Source of the DNA: Eustoma russellianum
Taxonomy: Eukaryota > Streptophyta > Magnoliopsida > Gentianales > Gentianaceae
Assembly (NCBI GenBank): GCA_036186865.1
Contig: AP025067.1
Location: 11,599,547 to 11,663,546, forward strand
Direction of reading: 5' to 3'
DNA length: 64,000 nt
The translations under genes were made by a program, and so were the position numbers. The first letter of the stretch is position 1, and every line of letters starts with the position of its first letter. The notes under the pieces are model-generated. The model made no database searches. It was not told where the DNA came from and saw only the letters and a list, made by a program, of their open reading frames with translations. Shown here piece by piece: positions 43,889 through 55,142 of this stretch.

Positions 43889-43911
43889 AGGTTCAAAAAA
43901 ACCGCAAGCCA

Positions 43912-44625
43912 TTAAATTGGGCGTAACTGTGCTGATGTGAGATCCAGTGCGACGGATGCCTTGACCATGGGAGGAAGAGTATGACTGTTGTACAACTCCG
44001 TTGTAGGATGCATCATTGCATGTTGAGCAAGATAATGAGCCGGCATATTATTCTCGCGGTAAGTATGAAGCAGTACCAGCCTATGCTGACTAACCAGACT
44101 GTGAAGCTGCTGAAGATGATAATTTCCCACTGGTTGCCGAGGTTTACCTAGTAATGCTAGCATTTGAGCATAATCTGATTCCACCATGAGCGAACGGTAT
44201 AAGGGTAGAAAATAAATCAGGCCAAAAAGAGTAGCCTGAATCTCCGCCTGTAGCGGTGTACTAGGAGGGAGACAAAAAGAAAGGGCCCGGATACAACTCC
44301 CATCGTGATTACGCAATATAACTCCACCTGCTGCATAATGTTGGCCAACTGCTGCATCCACATTTAACTTGAGACGCCCAGAAGGGGGTGTTTGCCACCG
44401 AATAACCCGAAGACGAGGAGTGCGAATCCGAGGGAGCCAGGAGAGAGATAGCAAAGGACCCGCTGCCAGCTTGGTGCCCTGGATGCTCATCGCCCAAACG
44501 TGTATATCAAAGTGAATAGAGTTACGTAACGCCGTCGTCGAGAAAATTGTTGTGTCCCCAAAGATGAGCTGGGCATATTGACGCCAAATATTTGATAAAA
44601 CTATCGCAGGAACGACAATCTTCAA
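43912..44625 (-). pseudogene. LINE-2 RNase H domain
   Basis: A 237-aa frame with RWQTPPSGRLKLNVDAAVGQHYAAGGVILRNHDG (first catalytic Asp), PPSTPLQAEIQATLFGLIYF (Glu), VESDYAQMLALL (Asp) and a C-terminal ENNMPAHYLAQHAM. This is the RVT_3 type RNase H found at the end of many plant LINE ORF2 proteins. The domain looks complete, but the frame joins the preceding zf-RVT only through a frameshift near 44620-44720. Confidence 0.9.
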
Positions 44626-44716
44626 AACACCCGCAAGGGATGTAGAATTGGACCGATACCACCAAGAGAGTAAATATTGCCGCAGGGACAGAGATGTCGG
44701 TGATACGCCATGGAGT

Positions 44717-45406
44717 TCAGCAGCAAAGAAACTCCAAAAAAAACCGAATGCGTGAATAGTAAATGAATATATGATCCACTGTGGCTGAATGCGATTTGCA
44801 AAAGGGGCATTGTGTAGGACGCTCCACTAAATATTTTCCTATGTAATCTTCAAATGGCATGGCGGAATGGAAAAATCGCCACAATAAAAGTCGAACAGAG
44901 GGAGAGTGGTGTTTAGACCAAATAAATGCTGTTGAGAGTAAGGTTGGACGCGAAACCCGACATATATCATATGCCGACTTAAGAGAAAACACCCCAGAAG
45001 GCGTGGCCGTCCATGATGGGAATGCGCCTAATCCAGTTGAGTGAGAGGAGCAGATGGGGTGAATTCGACAGATAGACTTCCAAACCGCAGAATCTGGTGG
45101 CCTGGGAGTATAGTCCCCCCGTCTTCCGTATTTAAGATGCATATATCGACTCCATAATGTGTCCTGGCATTGATATTGCCACCATATACGACATGTATAT
45201 GCTTGTTGCAGCTCACGAAGACTGCGAAGTCCTAATCCACCCTCCTCAATCGGAGTGGTCATAGAGTTCCATACGACCCAATGGTGTCTATCTCCCCAAA
45301 AGAATGATGACATCTTCCTGTCGAGCATTCGAATGACTGACTGAGGCATGCCACCTGCCGCCAAAATATGTAGGGGGAGCACTGCAATAACGGATCGTAG
45401 TAGCAC
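44717..45406 (-). pseudogene. LINE-2 zf-RVT region
   Basis: LRSVIAVLPLHILAAGGMPQSVIRMLDRKMSSFFWGD, then PIEEGGLGLRSLRELQQAYTCRIWWQ, LWSRYMHLKYGRRGD and the zinc-binding WRFFHSAMPFEDYIGKYLV...CPFCKSHSATVDHIF. This is the RT-associated zinc-binding domain. It is continuous for 229 aa and out of frame with both neighbours. Confidence 0.9.
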
Positions 45407-45569
45407 AAGCCGACCTGCGAATGATAAGAGTCGAGAATGCCAACCCTATAATCTGTCATCCACATGCTGTAATAATGACAAACAGTGACTAGCCCGAGGG
45501 ATGCCCTTATGAAGATAAGAACCCAGATAGCGAAAAGGCAAAGAGATTTGGCGCATGCCTAGGATTCCT

Positions 45570-47132
45570 TTATATTTTGACATTGTCGCGCTGTAATATT
45601 GGATGATGGAATGAAGCTGCTTTTACCAAATTAACTTTCTGTCCCGATGCAGCTTCATATTTAGTGAGAAATGCATGAAAACGGCGAAGATTCCGTTGAG
45701 TACCTTGCAGGAAGATAAGCAGATCATCCGCATAAGCCAAGTGCGAAATGTCCATAGGGATTCTGCCCAACCGAAAAGTGTGAATGCTGCCCGTGGTAAC
45801 CAGTGTCTTCAATCCGCGACTAAAACCCTCAGATGATAATATAAATAATAAAGGCGACAAGGGATCCCCCTGCTTAACCCCTTTAAAGGGACGGAAGTAT
45901 GGAGATGGCTGTCCATTAATTAATACTGACATCCGCGTAGCACCTAGGTGATTAATAATAATTCGAATGAAAAAGTCAGAGAACCCAAACTTTCTTAGAA
46001 GCAATTGGAGATAGTCCCAACTAACCAGATCGAAAGCCTTCATCATATCTAATTTCAGACATAACTATGGACCGCCTCTATCCAACATATGCACCATTTC
46101 ACGAGCCAACAAAACTTGAGTAGAGATATCATTTCCCGCAAGGAAACCCGTTTGCTCTGGAGATATTAGTTTTGGTAGGAGCTGATTCAAACAAGTGGCA
46201 ATAATACGGGTGCAGACTTTGCTGATGAAATTTGTAAGACAGATTGGACGGAAATCAACAAATGTCTGGGGTGACTGCACTTTCGGAATGAGAGTGAGTA
46301 AAGCACTAGCCATAACCTTTGGCTGAGGAACCCCAAGGAAAAAATTCCTGCACAGCCTTTAGCACATCCGAATGGATTATCTGCCAGCATGAGCGATAGA
46401 ATTGTCCAGTAAATCCGTCAGGACCTGCCGCACTATGCGGATCCAAACTCCATACCGCTGCTTTGACCTTAGACTCCAATGGCAACTGTGTAAGCATTAA
46501 GTTATCCTCAGCAGTGACTAAACACGGGATATAGGATAATATTTCCGTATGATTGTCGGTCGGCACAGGGGCAAATAACTCCGTATAAAAATCCACTGCT
46601 GCCCTCATCAGATCTTCCTGTTTTGTCAACAATGTTCCCTGTGAATCTTGAAGTTGACGAATGCATAGCTGTGAACGCTTACCCTTGACCAGAGAGTGGA
46701 AATATCTGGTATTAGCATCCCCATCTTGTAACCATTTGACACGAGCCTTTTGTTTCCAGTATAAGAGTTCATATTTGGAGGCAAGAAAATACTGTGCCTT
46801 AGCTTGATAATAAGTCTCTCGCGCTTTCTCTGTAGAAGTGACATCCCAGTTATTTTCTGCTTGATTAGTGCATTTTCGGCTGCCTGCAAATTGCTGAGAA
46901 TATCTCCAAAGATAGTCTTATTCCAGTGCTGAATATCCTTCTTTAGAGAGAATAATTTGTCATAGAAACCGCGCATACCACCTGTTGTTGGATATGACAG
47001 CCATGCATGCCTGACGTAATTATCAAAATCCGGATGCTGAAGCCATGCATCCAAAAACCCGGAAAGTTCGACGAAGGTGGTTGGACACTTGCCTGACATT
47101 GTATTAAAGAGGAGTGTGGTCCGATGTAACAC
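45570..47132 (-). pseudogene. LINE-2 reverse transcriptase
   Basis: Frames from the linker (47132-46626) through SAAGPDGFTGQFYRSCW, ALLTLIPKVQSPQTFVDFRPICLTN, QTGFLAGNDISTQVLLAREMVHML and MKAFDLVSWDYLQLLLRKFGF to FKGVKQGDPLSPLLFIL and the catalytic LAYADDLLIFLQG. Frames are broken near 46630, 46310 and 46050. All core RT motifs are visible, so the inactivating changes are frameshifts rather than domain loss. Confidence 0.9.
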
Positions 47133-47175
47133 GCGGCAAGTGAGTAAGTTTTAGCACATCAAAACATATCATGCA

Positions 47176-47775
47176 TCAAGGAATTAATAAATGTCCAGTC
47201 CTAGTCTCCGGCAAACTCGGCCAAGGCCGCGCCTTCAACCCAAGTATAGCGGGTGCCGAAATACGGTGGGGACATAGCGAGCACGCCTCAATACAGTCAT
47301 TAAAATCCTGTAAAGCAGATAAAGAAGGTGTAGAACGACCACTATGATCCTCAAGTGAGCGGAACGTATTAAAGTCTCCACCAATCAACCATGGCAACTG
47401 CAATCCCGTGGAGAAATCTTCTAAGGCACGCCACAAAAAGTTGACGCTGTGTGATTGTATGCCTGGCATAAACTAAAGAGAGAACGAAGGAAATGCTGCT
47501 GTGTGACGGAAGAAAGAGTCAAGTGCAACACTTGTTCTTGATCCTGTGTGCCAAGTATACGAAACTCATTATCCCGCCAAAAAAACCATATATGCTCTGA
47601 TTGTGAAGAAAAACAGCGGGAAAAACCAAGACGCAAACAAAACCTATGTATTTGTGTTGAGGAATGTTTGGGCTCTATTAAAGCTAGCAAATGATACGAT
47701 ATTCTCTAAGTAAATGCTGTAATCGAGGCAAGGATGTGTACGCATGCCTCGAATGTTCCAAATTAATATATTCAT
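47176..47775 (-). pseudogene. LINE-2 endonuclease
   Basis: From MNILIWNIRGMRTH at 47775: LALIEPK, HIWFFWRDNEFRIL, QLPWLIGGDFNTFRSLEDHSGRSTPSLSALQDFND. The end corresponding to TWSDGR/SDHAP is frameshifted. This is the same AP-endonuclease-like domain as in LINE-1 ORF2 (28226 onward). Confidence 0.85.
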
Positions 47776-47945
47776 GGAAGAAAGGTTAGAGTCACTTCTC
47801 TGAATGATCTGAGATGCACTACGTGTCAGAATTGTCGACGGTGGTAGGGGGCAATTCTTTCGACTGCGGCGCTTCCGACGTGGGACAACAGGCACGAATG
47901 GTGCCTCCTCCGGGTGATCCGGTAGTTCGCGATATTAGCATGACA

Positions 47946-49049
47946 TCATCTGGTGAAGTATTTAACATTGCATGCGACGGCAACTTCCATAGGAACGATT
48001 AGAGGGCCATCAGCGTGTGCTTCCGTCGGCAGTTCTGTGTCGGACAAGTGACCAAATTCAGTATGCGGGATGTCCTCCGGTAACTGGTGATCTGGAGCAT
48101 CACAGAAATGATCATGCAGAGGATCTTCAGCAACAGGCTGCGGGTCCGGCTCAGCGTTAGCCGGGATGGAAGAAGCTTGAGGCTCTGTCACTGGTGTCAA
48201 ATTAGCCTCTAGAGGTGGCTGGGAGGATGAGGGTGCCTGTGAAGGTGGGACAACTGTCTTCTTCTTAATTGGAGTCCATCTCTGTTTTGTCGGTCGAAAT
48301 GGTGGCGGCGGTGGAGGTGGCGGAATGGTAGACTGCGCCGATTGCTGTGGCGCACAAGTCAAATGATCATGGCCTAGTCGACGACAGGCAGTACAATATT
48401 TTGGCAAATCTTCATAAACCACTGTCTGCAGTATAAGTCGTTGTTTTGCCTGCAGATATATTTTTTGCTGGAGCTCCTGTGATACATCAACTTCCACACA
48501 GATTCTTGCCACTGACGGTCGAAGAGCATCCGATGTCGCTACATCTAATTTGAGTGGGGAGCCTATCGGCTTCACTATCTCAAATAAAGCTTCTCGGCAG
48601 TGTAAGTGAACCGGCAACCCAGGAAAAGCCACCCAAACAGGAACAATGGGAACATCAGTCAGTGGGTCAAAATCGACAGTCCATTTAGTGATACGCATAT
48701 GACAGCCTGAGATATGCCAAGATCCACGATAGAAACAACGGAGATAATCCGCTTCTTGTCGAAAATTCAAGAGGATGTGAGATTGATCAATAAGGGTGAT
48801 GCGCAGATCATTATGAAAGCCTATTTTTTCAAATACTTCCCGGATCACCTTCAATGGTGGCCTTCCATACCAAAACGTACCGACCAAAGAATATTTGAAT
48901 GGCGCAGCTAATGCATCAATTTCTGAATCAAGAAAAGAGATCATAGGAATACCTTTGTGCCTCGATACCGTTTTGGGTGAAATGGAGATTTTCGCTGATG
49001 ACGAGCCTCCAGTCACCACGGCAGAAAACGAAGGTGCCGTGGATGCCAT
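47946..49049 (-). CDS. LINE-2 ORF1 protein (DUF4283-like, CCHC knuckle)
   Basis: An uninterrupted frame; I take MASTAPSFSAVV at 49049 as start because LINE-1 ORF1 begins similarly just before SFA, although the frame is open to 49133. It includes MISFLDSEIDALAAPFKYSLVGTFWYGRPPL, LLNFRQEADYLRCFYRGSWHISGCHMRITKWTVDFD, PIVPVWVAFPGLPVHLHCREALFEIV and ARICVEVDVSQELQQKIYL. A CCHC knuckle follows (KYCTACRRLGHDHLTCAP), then a long Pro/Gln/Ala-rich tail. It is the only long intact protein frame in the window, probably an RNA-binding LINE ORF1 product. Confidence 0.85.
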   Translation of the reverse strand: MASTAPSFSAVVTGGSSSAKISISPKTVSRHKGIPMISFLDSEIDALAAPFKYSLVGTFWYGRPPLKVIREVFEKIGFHNDLRITLIDQSHILLNFRQEADYLRCFYRGSWHISGCHMRITKWTVDFDPLTDVPIVPVWVAFPGLPVHLHCREALFEIVKPIGSPLKLDVATSDALRPSVARICVEVDVSQELQQKIYLQAKQRLILQTVVYEDLPKYCTACRRLGHDHLTCAPQQSAQSTIPPPPPPPPFRPTKQRWTPIKKKTVVPPSQAPSSSQPPLEANLTPVTEPQASSIPANAEPDPQPVAEDPLHDHFCDAPDHQLPEDIPHTEFGHLSDTELPTEAHADGPLIVPMEVAVACNVKYFTR

Positions 49050-49268
49050 TGTGATGAATAATGCTGAGGCACCGATCGGATGCAATGAGAATACTGTTTG
49101 TAGGAAAAGGTGAGTGCTTTCGGTAGCTTTCAATCACAGAACCCACAGGGCATGAGCGGTAGGAGAAGAAAGATGGAGAGCAAGTGAGAATTGCCGGTGG
49201 CGGCGGCTAGCGCCGCAAGAGCGCCCAGGATCGCCTAAGCTGCGCCGTCATCCCGTTTCATTCAAACC

Positions 49269-52161
49269 GCATAATATATTGCATATAACTTGCTTTATAT
49301 AATTCATATATAATGTTGCCGTACTAACGAGCCATGAAGCTTTAAAGCTTATATCAAATGGCAAACATTTATTGTGTTTATACTATTTTCAGGTGCCACC
49401 ATTAATGAACTAAACTAGTTCATTAATTGAAGTACTTAGTTAATTAAACTAATTAGTTCATTAAAGGAAGCAACATTTGGACAAGGCACAAAGACAACAA
49501 GACTAAGAAAGGAAAGTCTTCTCCTCCTCATTTACCACACATATACATGGCCATTATATATATATATATCATTTTTTTTGAAAAAAGGCACATACACATG
49601 CATTCCAACGTACTACCGACACATTATATTTTTACGTACGTACGTTAACGTCACACCACCATACTTAACTCATATTTATGAGTATCTTCAGGTCTTATAT
49701 CATATGATATAAGTCATGGTGATGACAAATTAAATATGACACGTTAAAAGGTTCTAAACCGAAAATTGTCGTATCGGGTGAATACCGAAACTTGCCAACG
49801 TGTCACGTACTTACCATAAATAGATGGCCAGCCCCTACACTTCAAAAATACTCATTATTTTCGTGCCTATGATGTTATTTCCAGCCATAAAATCATTCCA
49901 TGTTGGCACACACAAATCACCCCACATTAAGACCAAATTGTGGAGATTCCAATTTCAATTTTGTCACATGTAAATGGCGCCACTTTAGACCAGCCAAGTG
50001 CTGAAAATTAAAGTTTATATTATCTATATTATGTGTAACATAATATATATAACATGCGCAAAAAGTTGGAATTTAATTAGAGAAAAATTGGGTAATCGAT
50101 AAACATCGAAAATTCGGTTTTCTACGTACACAACACATGGAACATTTTTGGCACATCATACGACACGTATCTAGACAATTTTACATATGTCATACATCTT
50201 AAAGTGTTCTAGAAAATTAAATTAAGGGCTGATTGGAATATGCCATGTGTGTATTATTAAATGTGCACTATTTTACAAAGTTTGCAAAAATAAAATTCAG
50301 CACATGCATATACATGTACACGCCTAATACACTTGATGGAGCCGATGTGGAGCCTTTTGGCATATTGATTGGTCAATAATCAAGCTTACAAGATTGGTGA
50401 CTTAAAGAAAGAAGCTACAAAAGGTAATGTTTCAAACTTTATCTCATTTGTAACACATGCTGAAAATTTCAGCATGTGCACTATAGGGTGGCCGAATTTT
50501 CTTCTCCAAATTAGATATATTTGTGTCTTGAAATATGTGATTGATTGAAGGAGAATTGGAAGTAATTTGAATAAGATATGAAGTCATAAAGTGTGATATC
50601 TTGAATATCACACATGCTGAAAAATTTCAGCATGTGTGTGAATGCATCTAGGCGAATTCTTGGCCATATTAGTGTCAAATTCATTTCAAAAATGATGAGA
50701 TTATTGTCTACTAATTGGTGATTTATTTCTAAGAGAAAAATCAAAGAAAATTGGAAATAATTTGAATAAAAGCACCATGTATCACATGCTGAAATTTCAG
50801 CATGTCAAGTCTCCATTATGGCCGAATTGTTACCCATTTTTGTGAAGAAATTATCTTGCTTGATTTGGGTGATAATCTTATGAGTTATGGCAACTATTTT
50901 ATGTTGATTTTGGCACATGTTTTTAGGAATTCTCAGATATGACAACATTCAACCAATCAATGAGTGCCAAGTAAGCAAATGTTAAATGATCATCCAATGA
51001 GGAGGTGCCAAGTAAGCAAGAGCATGTCACAATGATGCCACATATTTCCCAAGGACTTAGAAGATAATTTTCAAGAGGAGAAGGACTCCAAGGGGGACGG
51101 CCATTATACTTAAAAAGGAAATGAAGAAGAGAAAAACAAGACAAGAACAAGCGTTACATTCTTGAAGATCAAAAACGCCTAAAGCCTTCTTCTTTCTACA
51201 TTCTTTCTTCTTTTAAAAGCCTATTGTATTATATATTCTTGAATAGGCTTATCTTAGACCGCCAACATTCTTTATCTTTGTAAAAGATTGATCAAGGTGT
51301 GATCAATCTTCAATCTTGCAAGGTGGTGGTGTTCGTGTGCATTGTATTACATACAAGGTTTGTAAAGGGTTGGAGTTGGTGTGTAACTCCATCAACCCTG
51401 TGGTAAGGTGTTTTGTGTTGTGTGATTAGTGTGAACCGAGGAAGGTGTTCCTTGAAGACTGGAGTAGGTTGTTTATAACCGAACCAGTATAAAATTCTTG
51501 GTGTCATTTACTTTCAGCACTTATATTCTGTTTCAGCACTGTTTACTCTTTTTGATTACGTTCGTAAAAATAGTAAACGTTTTTCAAAAATTACAAAACT
51601 TTCCAGAACAATAGTCACACGTCTTAGGGTTAATTTGGCAAAGTTTCAACCCTTTTGGACAAGTATAAGTCCAAACATCCAAAGTTCTGAGACTAGTGCA
51701 GTCTGATTTTCAGGCTTGCAAAGGTTGAGACTTTGAGTGTATTTGACTAACTTCCCAAAAGAATTTTTCAAAACTGTTTCAACCATTTAAATACATATAA
51801 GGGGTTAGTGGTTAAAATTTCAGAGCAATTGAAGTTACGTACAAATAGGAATAAATTTTTCAAAACAGTCTACCGTTTCTGGCAGATTCGCGCAATCTGA
51901 CCACTAACGATTTTTGAAGGGGTTAAAGGTTGAATTTAAATCTGAAATTTTTAGGAGACACTCATAACATTGAGGCTAAGTTGTCTCAAAATTTCAGAAT
52001 TTTTGAAGACCTACAACCTAGTTTTAAAAACGTTTTAAAACTGGTCCTGAAAACAGAAACTGTTTTCAGAAGTTGAGTTCTTGAGTCAAAACAATTTTAA
52101 AAACCACACTTTCCGCACCAACTATTCAACCCCCCCTTCTAGTGGTGCCTTGCAGATCCTA
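49269..52161 (+). mobile_element. 5' LTR of element E, remainder
   Basis: Resumes with the second copy of the LINE-2 target duplication and runs through the palindromic block (49404-49465), ACGT-rich stretch (49633-49656), 20-bp palindrome (49695-49714) and three palindrome modules (50454-50478, 50608-50638, 50783-50805) to TTGCAGATCCTA. The final CA of the LTR appears lost (CCTAAAGTGG instead of CCTACAAGTGG). Confidence 0.9.
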
Positions 52162-52163
52162 AA

Positions 52164-52181
52164 GTGGTATCAGAGTGCAGG
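52164..52181 (+). other. Primer-binding site of element E
   Basis: TGGTATCAGAGTGCAGG next to the LTR end, as in element A; the first 11 bases match initiator-Met tRNA. Confidence 0.85.
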
Positions 52182-52216
52182 AACACTCACTTCAAAGGAT
52201 CCAACGATTCAGTGAG

Positions 52217-53931
52217 ATGGCAACCACAAATCTCAAAACCGAGCAAGAAGGTATGTCGAGCCAAAGGCCTCCTCTTTTTGACGGTGAGTCGTTTATTCAA
52301 TGGAAACTAAGAATGAAGCTTTTTCTTATGGCAATAGACATTGATCTTTGGTCGATTATAGAAGATGGTCCTTTTGTTCCATCTAAGTTATCCACGTAGA
52401 CGGAGTCACACTAGAAGTTGTTAAACCTAGACAAGAATATACAAGTGATGATAAAAAGAAACTTAGCATGAATGCTAGGGCTATGCAATTACTCTTAAAT
52501 GGTTTAAGTAAGAGTGAGTCTAGTTATGTCTCAAACTGTTCTAGTGCACAAGAAATGTGGAGAATACTCGAAATGAAACACGAAGGCACTAGTCAAGTAA
52601 AAGAGTCAAAGATAAACATGCTTATGTCCACACTTGAGTCGTTTAAATTATTGCCTAATGAATCTATTGTTGATATGGATCTTCGTTTGACTAACATCTA
52701 CAATTCTCTTGAGTCTCTTGGTAAAGCCTTTACCATGCAGGAAAAAGTACAGAAAGTCTTGCGAAGCCTTCCATCAGAGTGGGACCCTAAAGTAACCGCA
52801 ATAGAAGAAAGCAAAGAAACGAACTCAATAAAGATGGAAGAGTTAATTGGATCACTTAAGGTTTGAGAATAAACTCACCATACGGAAATCGGAATCATCT
52901 AAACAAGGTAAAGCTATTGCTTTTAAATCAAATGAATACGTCTCTACTTCTTCCGATCACGTAGATGATAGTGATTCTGAATCGGATAACGATGACCTAA
53001 TTCTATTGGCTAAAGGTTTAAGAAAATTTATGAGAAGGTCATTTAGAAAAAAAATAAGGGCACTTCGACTAAAAGAAATAAGACAAGACAAATGATAAGG
53101 ATGTTAAATGTTATGAATGCGGCAAACTTGGACATTTATCATATGACTGCCCTAATAAGGAAAAGCAAACAAATAAATACCCTGACAAGGAACGGAACAA
53201 GAATAGACTCGTCTCAGAACCCAAGCAAAGGAACATGCTCTAAAAGCCTCCACTTGGAGTGATACATCGGATTCCGAGACTGAAACCGAAGAAGAGACTG
53301 CACAAGTATGCTTTGTGTCCAAAGCATCTAATGAGGTATCATCTGATTCTGATTCTGACTCTGAGCCTTCTTATGATGATCTTTTTAGTCAGTATTTAGA
53401 ATTGCATAAATTCACAAAGACTCTCGCTAAAGAAAAGAAGCGATTAATTGAAGACAAGAAGATGTTAGAATCTTCTAACGAAAATCTTGTCGCTCAATTA
53501 AACGATTCTAAAGAAGAGTCATCATGCATCATCATGCATTAAAGACAGAGATTTCATCATTGACCACTCAAAATAATGAAATGAAATCCGAGATTTCAAG
53601 TTTGAAATCAAGGAATACAGACTTAGAGAAAATGATGAAACAGTTTGATACGGGATCTAACATGCTGCATCGTATTATCTTATCACAAAAGCATGATAGT
53701 GACAAAACGGGTTTGGGATATGTTGAGACAAATGAAGTATCCACCAAACCAACTAAGTTCGTTGTGTCTAAGAAAGTAGACACCCCAAAGCCAAAAACGG
53801 CGTCTAAGATGACGCAAAGACCTCTCTCTTCCCACGCCCCACTTCTTCATATCATGCTAAATACAATTTTGTGCCATATATATGAGAAGAAAACAAGTAA
53901 TGCATACACGTCATCCATTTCATTCATCTAG
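52217..53931 (+). pseudogene. gag: Element E gag
   Basis: MATTNLKTEQEGMSSQRPPLFDGESFIQWKLRMKLFLMAIDIDLWSIIEDG, a stop at about 52397, then in another frame LSMNARAMQLLLNGLSKSESSYVSN, MWRILEMKHEGTSQVKESKI and FTMQEKVQKVLRSLPSEWDPKVT. After another shift come the acidic SDHVDDSDSESDNDDL linker, a CCHC knuckle (CYECGKLGHLSYDC, about 53109-53150), a coiled-coil-like NNEMKSEISSLKSRNTDLEKMMKQ and GLGYVETNEVSTKPTK. It is complete in domains, unlike A, but has about six frame breaks. Confidence 0.9.
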
Positions 53932-54182
53932 ATCACGCACTACGCACAAACATAAGGACATATCAAAAACGTCCTACATACAATGAGTATAAAGGAGTTC
54001 TTGGCCAAAGGAAAGTACATTCACCACATGTCTATTACATTGCACCTTCATCTACATTCTTTCCATTTGCTAGACCGAGAAGGATCACCCAAGTATGGGT
54101 ACCGAAAGGTACTTTTACCAAGAGGTGATTAATTAACTCGCAAGGACCCAAAGTTAAAAGGGTACCTAAATCATTTTGCACA

Positions 54183-55138
54183 TTGCAGGGAGCCCACACA
54201 TCAAAAGATACAACTATAAAGTGGTTCCTTGACAGTGGCTGCTCGAGGCACATGACGGGTGACCCGAGCTTGTTCACAAAATTAAAGAAGGTCACAAAAG
54301 GGATCGTGACCTTTGGAGACAACAACGAAGGCAAGATCATCGGAAAAGGTACGATAGGAAATCCAAGCACTCTTCAAATCTCCAACGTCTATTTGGTAAG
54401 CAACTTATCCTACAATCTTCTTAGCATTTCTCAATTTATTGACAATGGCTTCGATGTGTGTTTCACTCACCCTTATTGCAATATAATAAAAAAAAATGGA
54501 GAAACTTTTAAAAGGAAAACGAGAAGGAAACATCTTTACGCTTTCTATAGATGATATGATAGACGCTAAAGTTAAGTGTTTTATGTCAAACGAACCTAAT
54601 GTAAATTTGTGGCATAGACGTTTAGGACACATTGGCATTTCCACACTAGAAAAACTCCAAAAGAAAGAACCTAGTACGAGGATTGCCTACACTTGATTTA
54701 GACAACTTTCAGTTGTGTGAATCTTGCATAAAAGGCAAACAAACACGCGAGTCACTTAAGCCTAAGAATGAAATAAGCACGACTAGAGTCTTAGAACTAT
54801 TACACATTGATTTGTTTGGTCCTAGTCGCACTACAAGCCTTGGTGGGCGCCACTATGCATGCGTGATTGTTGATGATTTTTCTCGTTATACTTGGACTTT
54901 ATTTCTTGCACATAAGGATGATAGTGCCATTGAGATTGCAAAATTAATCAAACAACTTGAAAATCAATATGGTGTCAATGTGAAAAAGATAAGAAGCGAT
55001 AGAGGCGGTGAATTTAAAAACAAGGATATGATTTCATTTTGCGAAGAAAAAGGAATCAAGCATGAGTTTTCGCCACCTAGAACTCCACAATTAAATGGAG
55101 TAGTAGAGAAGAAAAAGAACATTACAAGAAATCGCTAG
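54183..55138 (+). pseudogene. pol: Element E protease and integrase
   Basis: Protease IKWFLDSGCSRHMTGDPSLF at about 54218-54277, LVSNLSYNLLSISQF, the zinc-binding LWHRRLGHIG...LCESCIKGK, then the integrase core LHIDLFGPSRTTSLGG, IVDDFSRYTWT, IRSDRGGEFKN and LNGVVEKKKN, with the D-D-E residues in place. Frame breaks are at about 54500 (A-run), 54690 and 55136. A one-base difference in an eight-A run likely caused the first. Confidence 0.9.
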
Positions 55139-55142
55139 GACT

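Larger units (their letters stand above)
42841..49268 (-). mobile_element. LINE-2: near full-length L1-type LINE
   Basis: A minus-strand LINE of 6.4 kb flanked by GCATAATATATTGCA at 42822-42836 and 49269-49283, a 15-bp target duplication. The 3' end lies at 42841 with a short A-tail (T-run on the plus strand). In sense it has a short 5' UTR, ORF1 (49049-47946), ORF2 with endonuclease, RT, zf-RVT and RNase H (47775-43912), and a ~1.07-kb 3' UTR with hairpins. The RNase H at the end of ORF2 is a known feature of some plant L1 groups. ORF1 is open, but ORF2 is frameshifted many times. Confidence 0.95.

Noticed and set aside
42877..43912. Several minus-strand frames of 120-155 aa in the LINE-2 3' UTR
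   Set aside because: Overlapping frames with odd Cys/Trp/Phe-rich composition and no similarity to each other despite the internal duplication; more likely untranslated.
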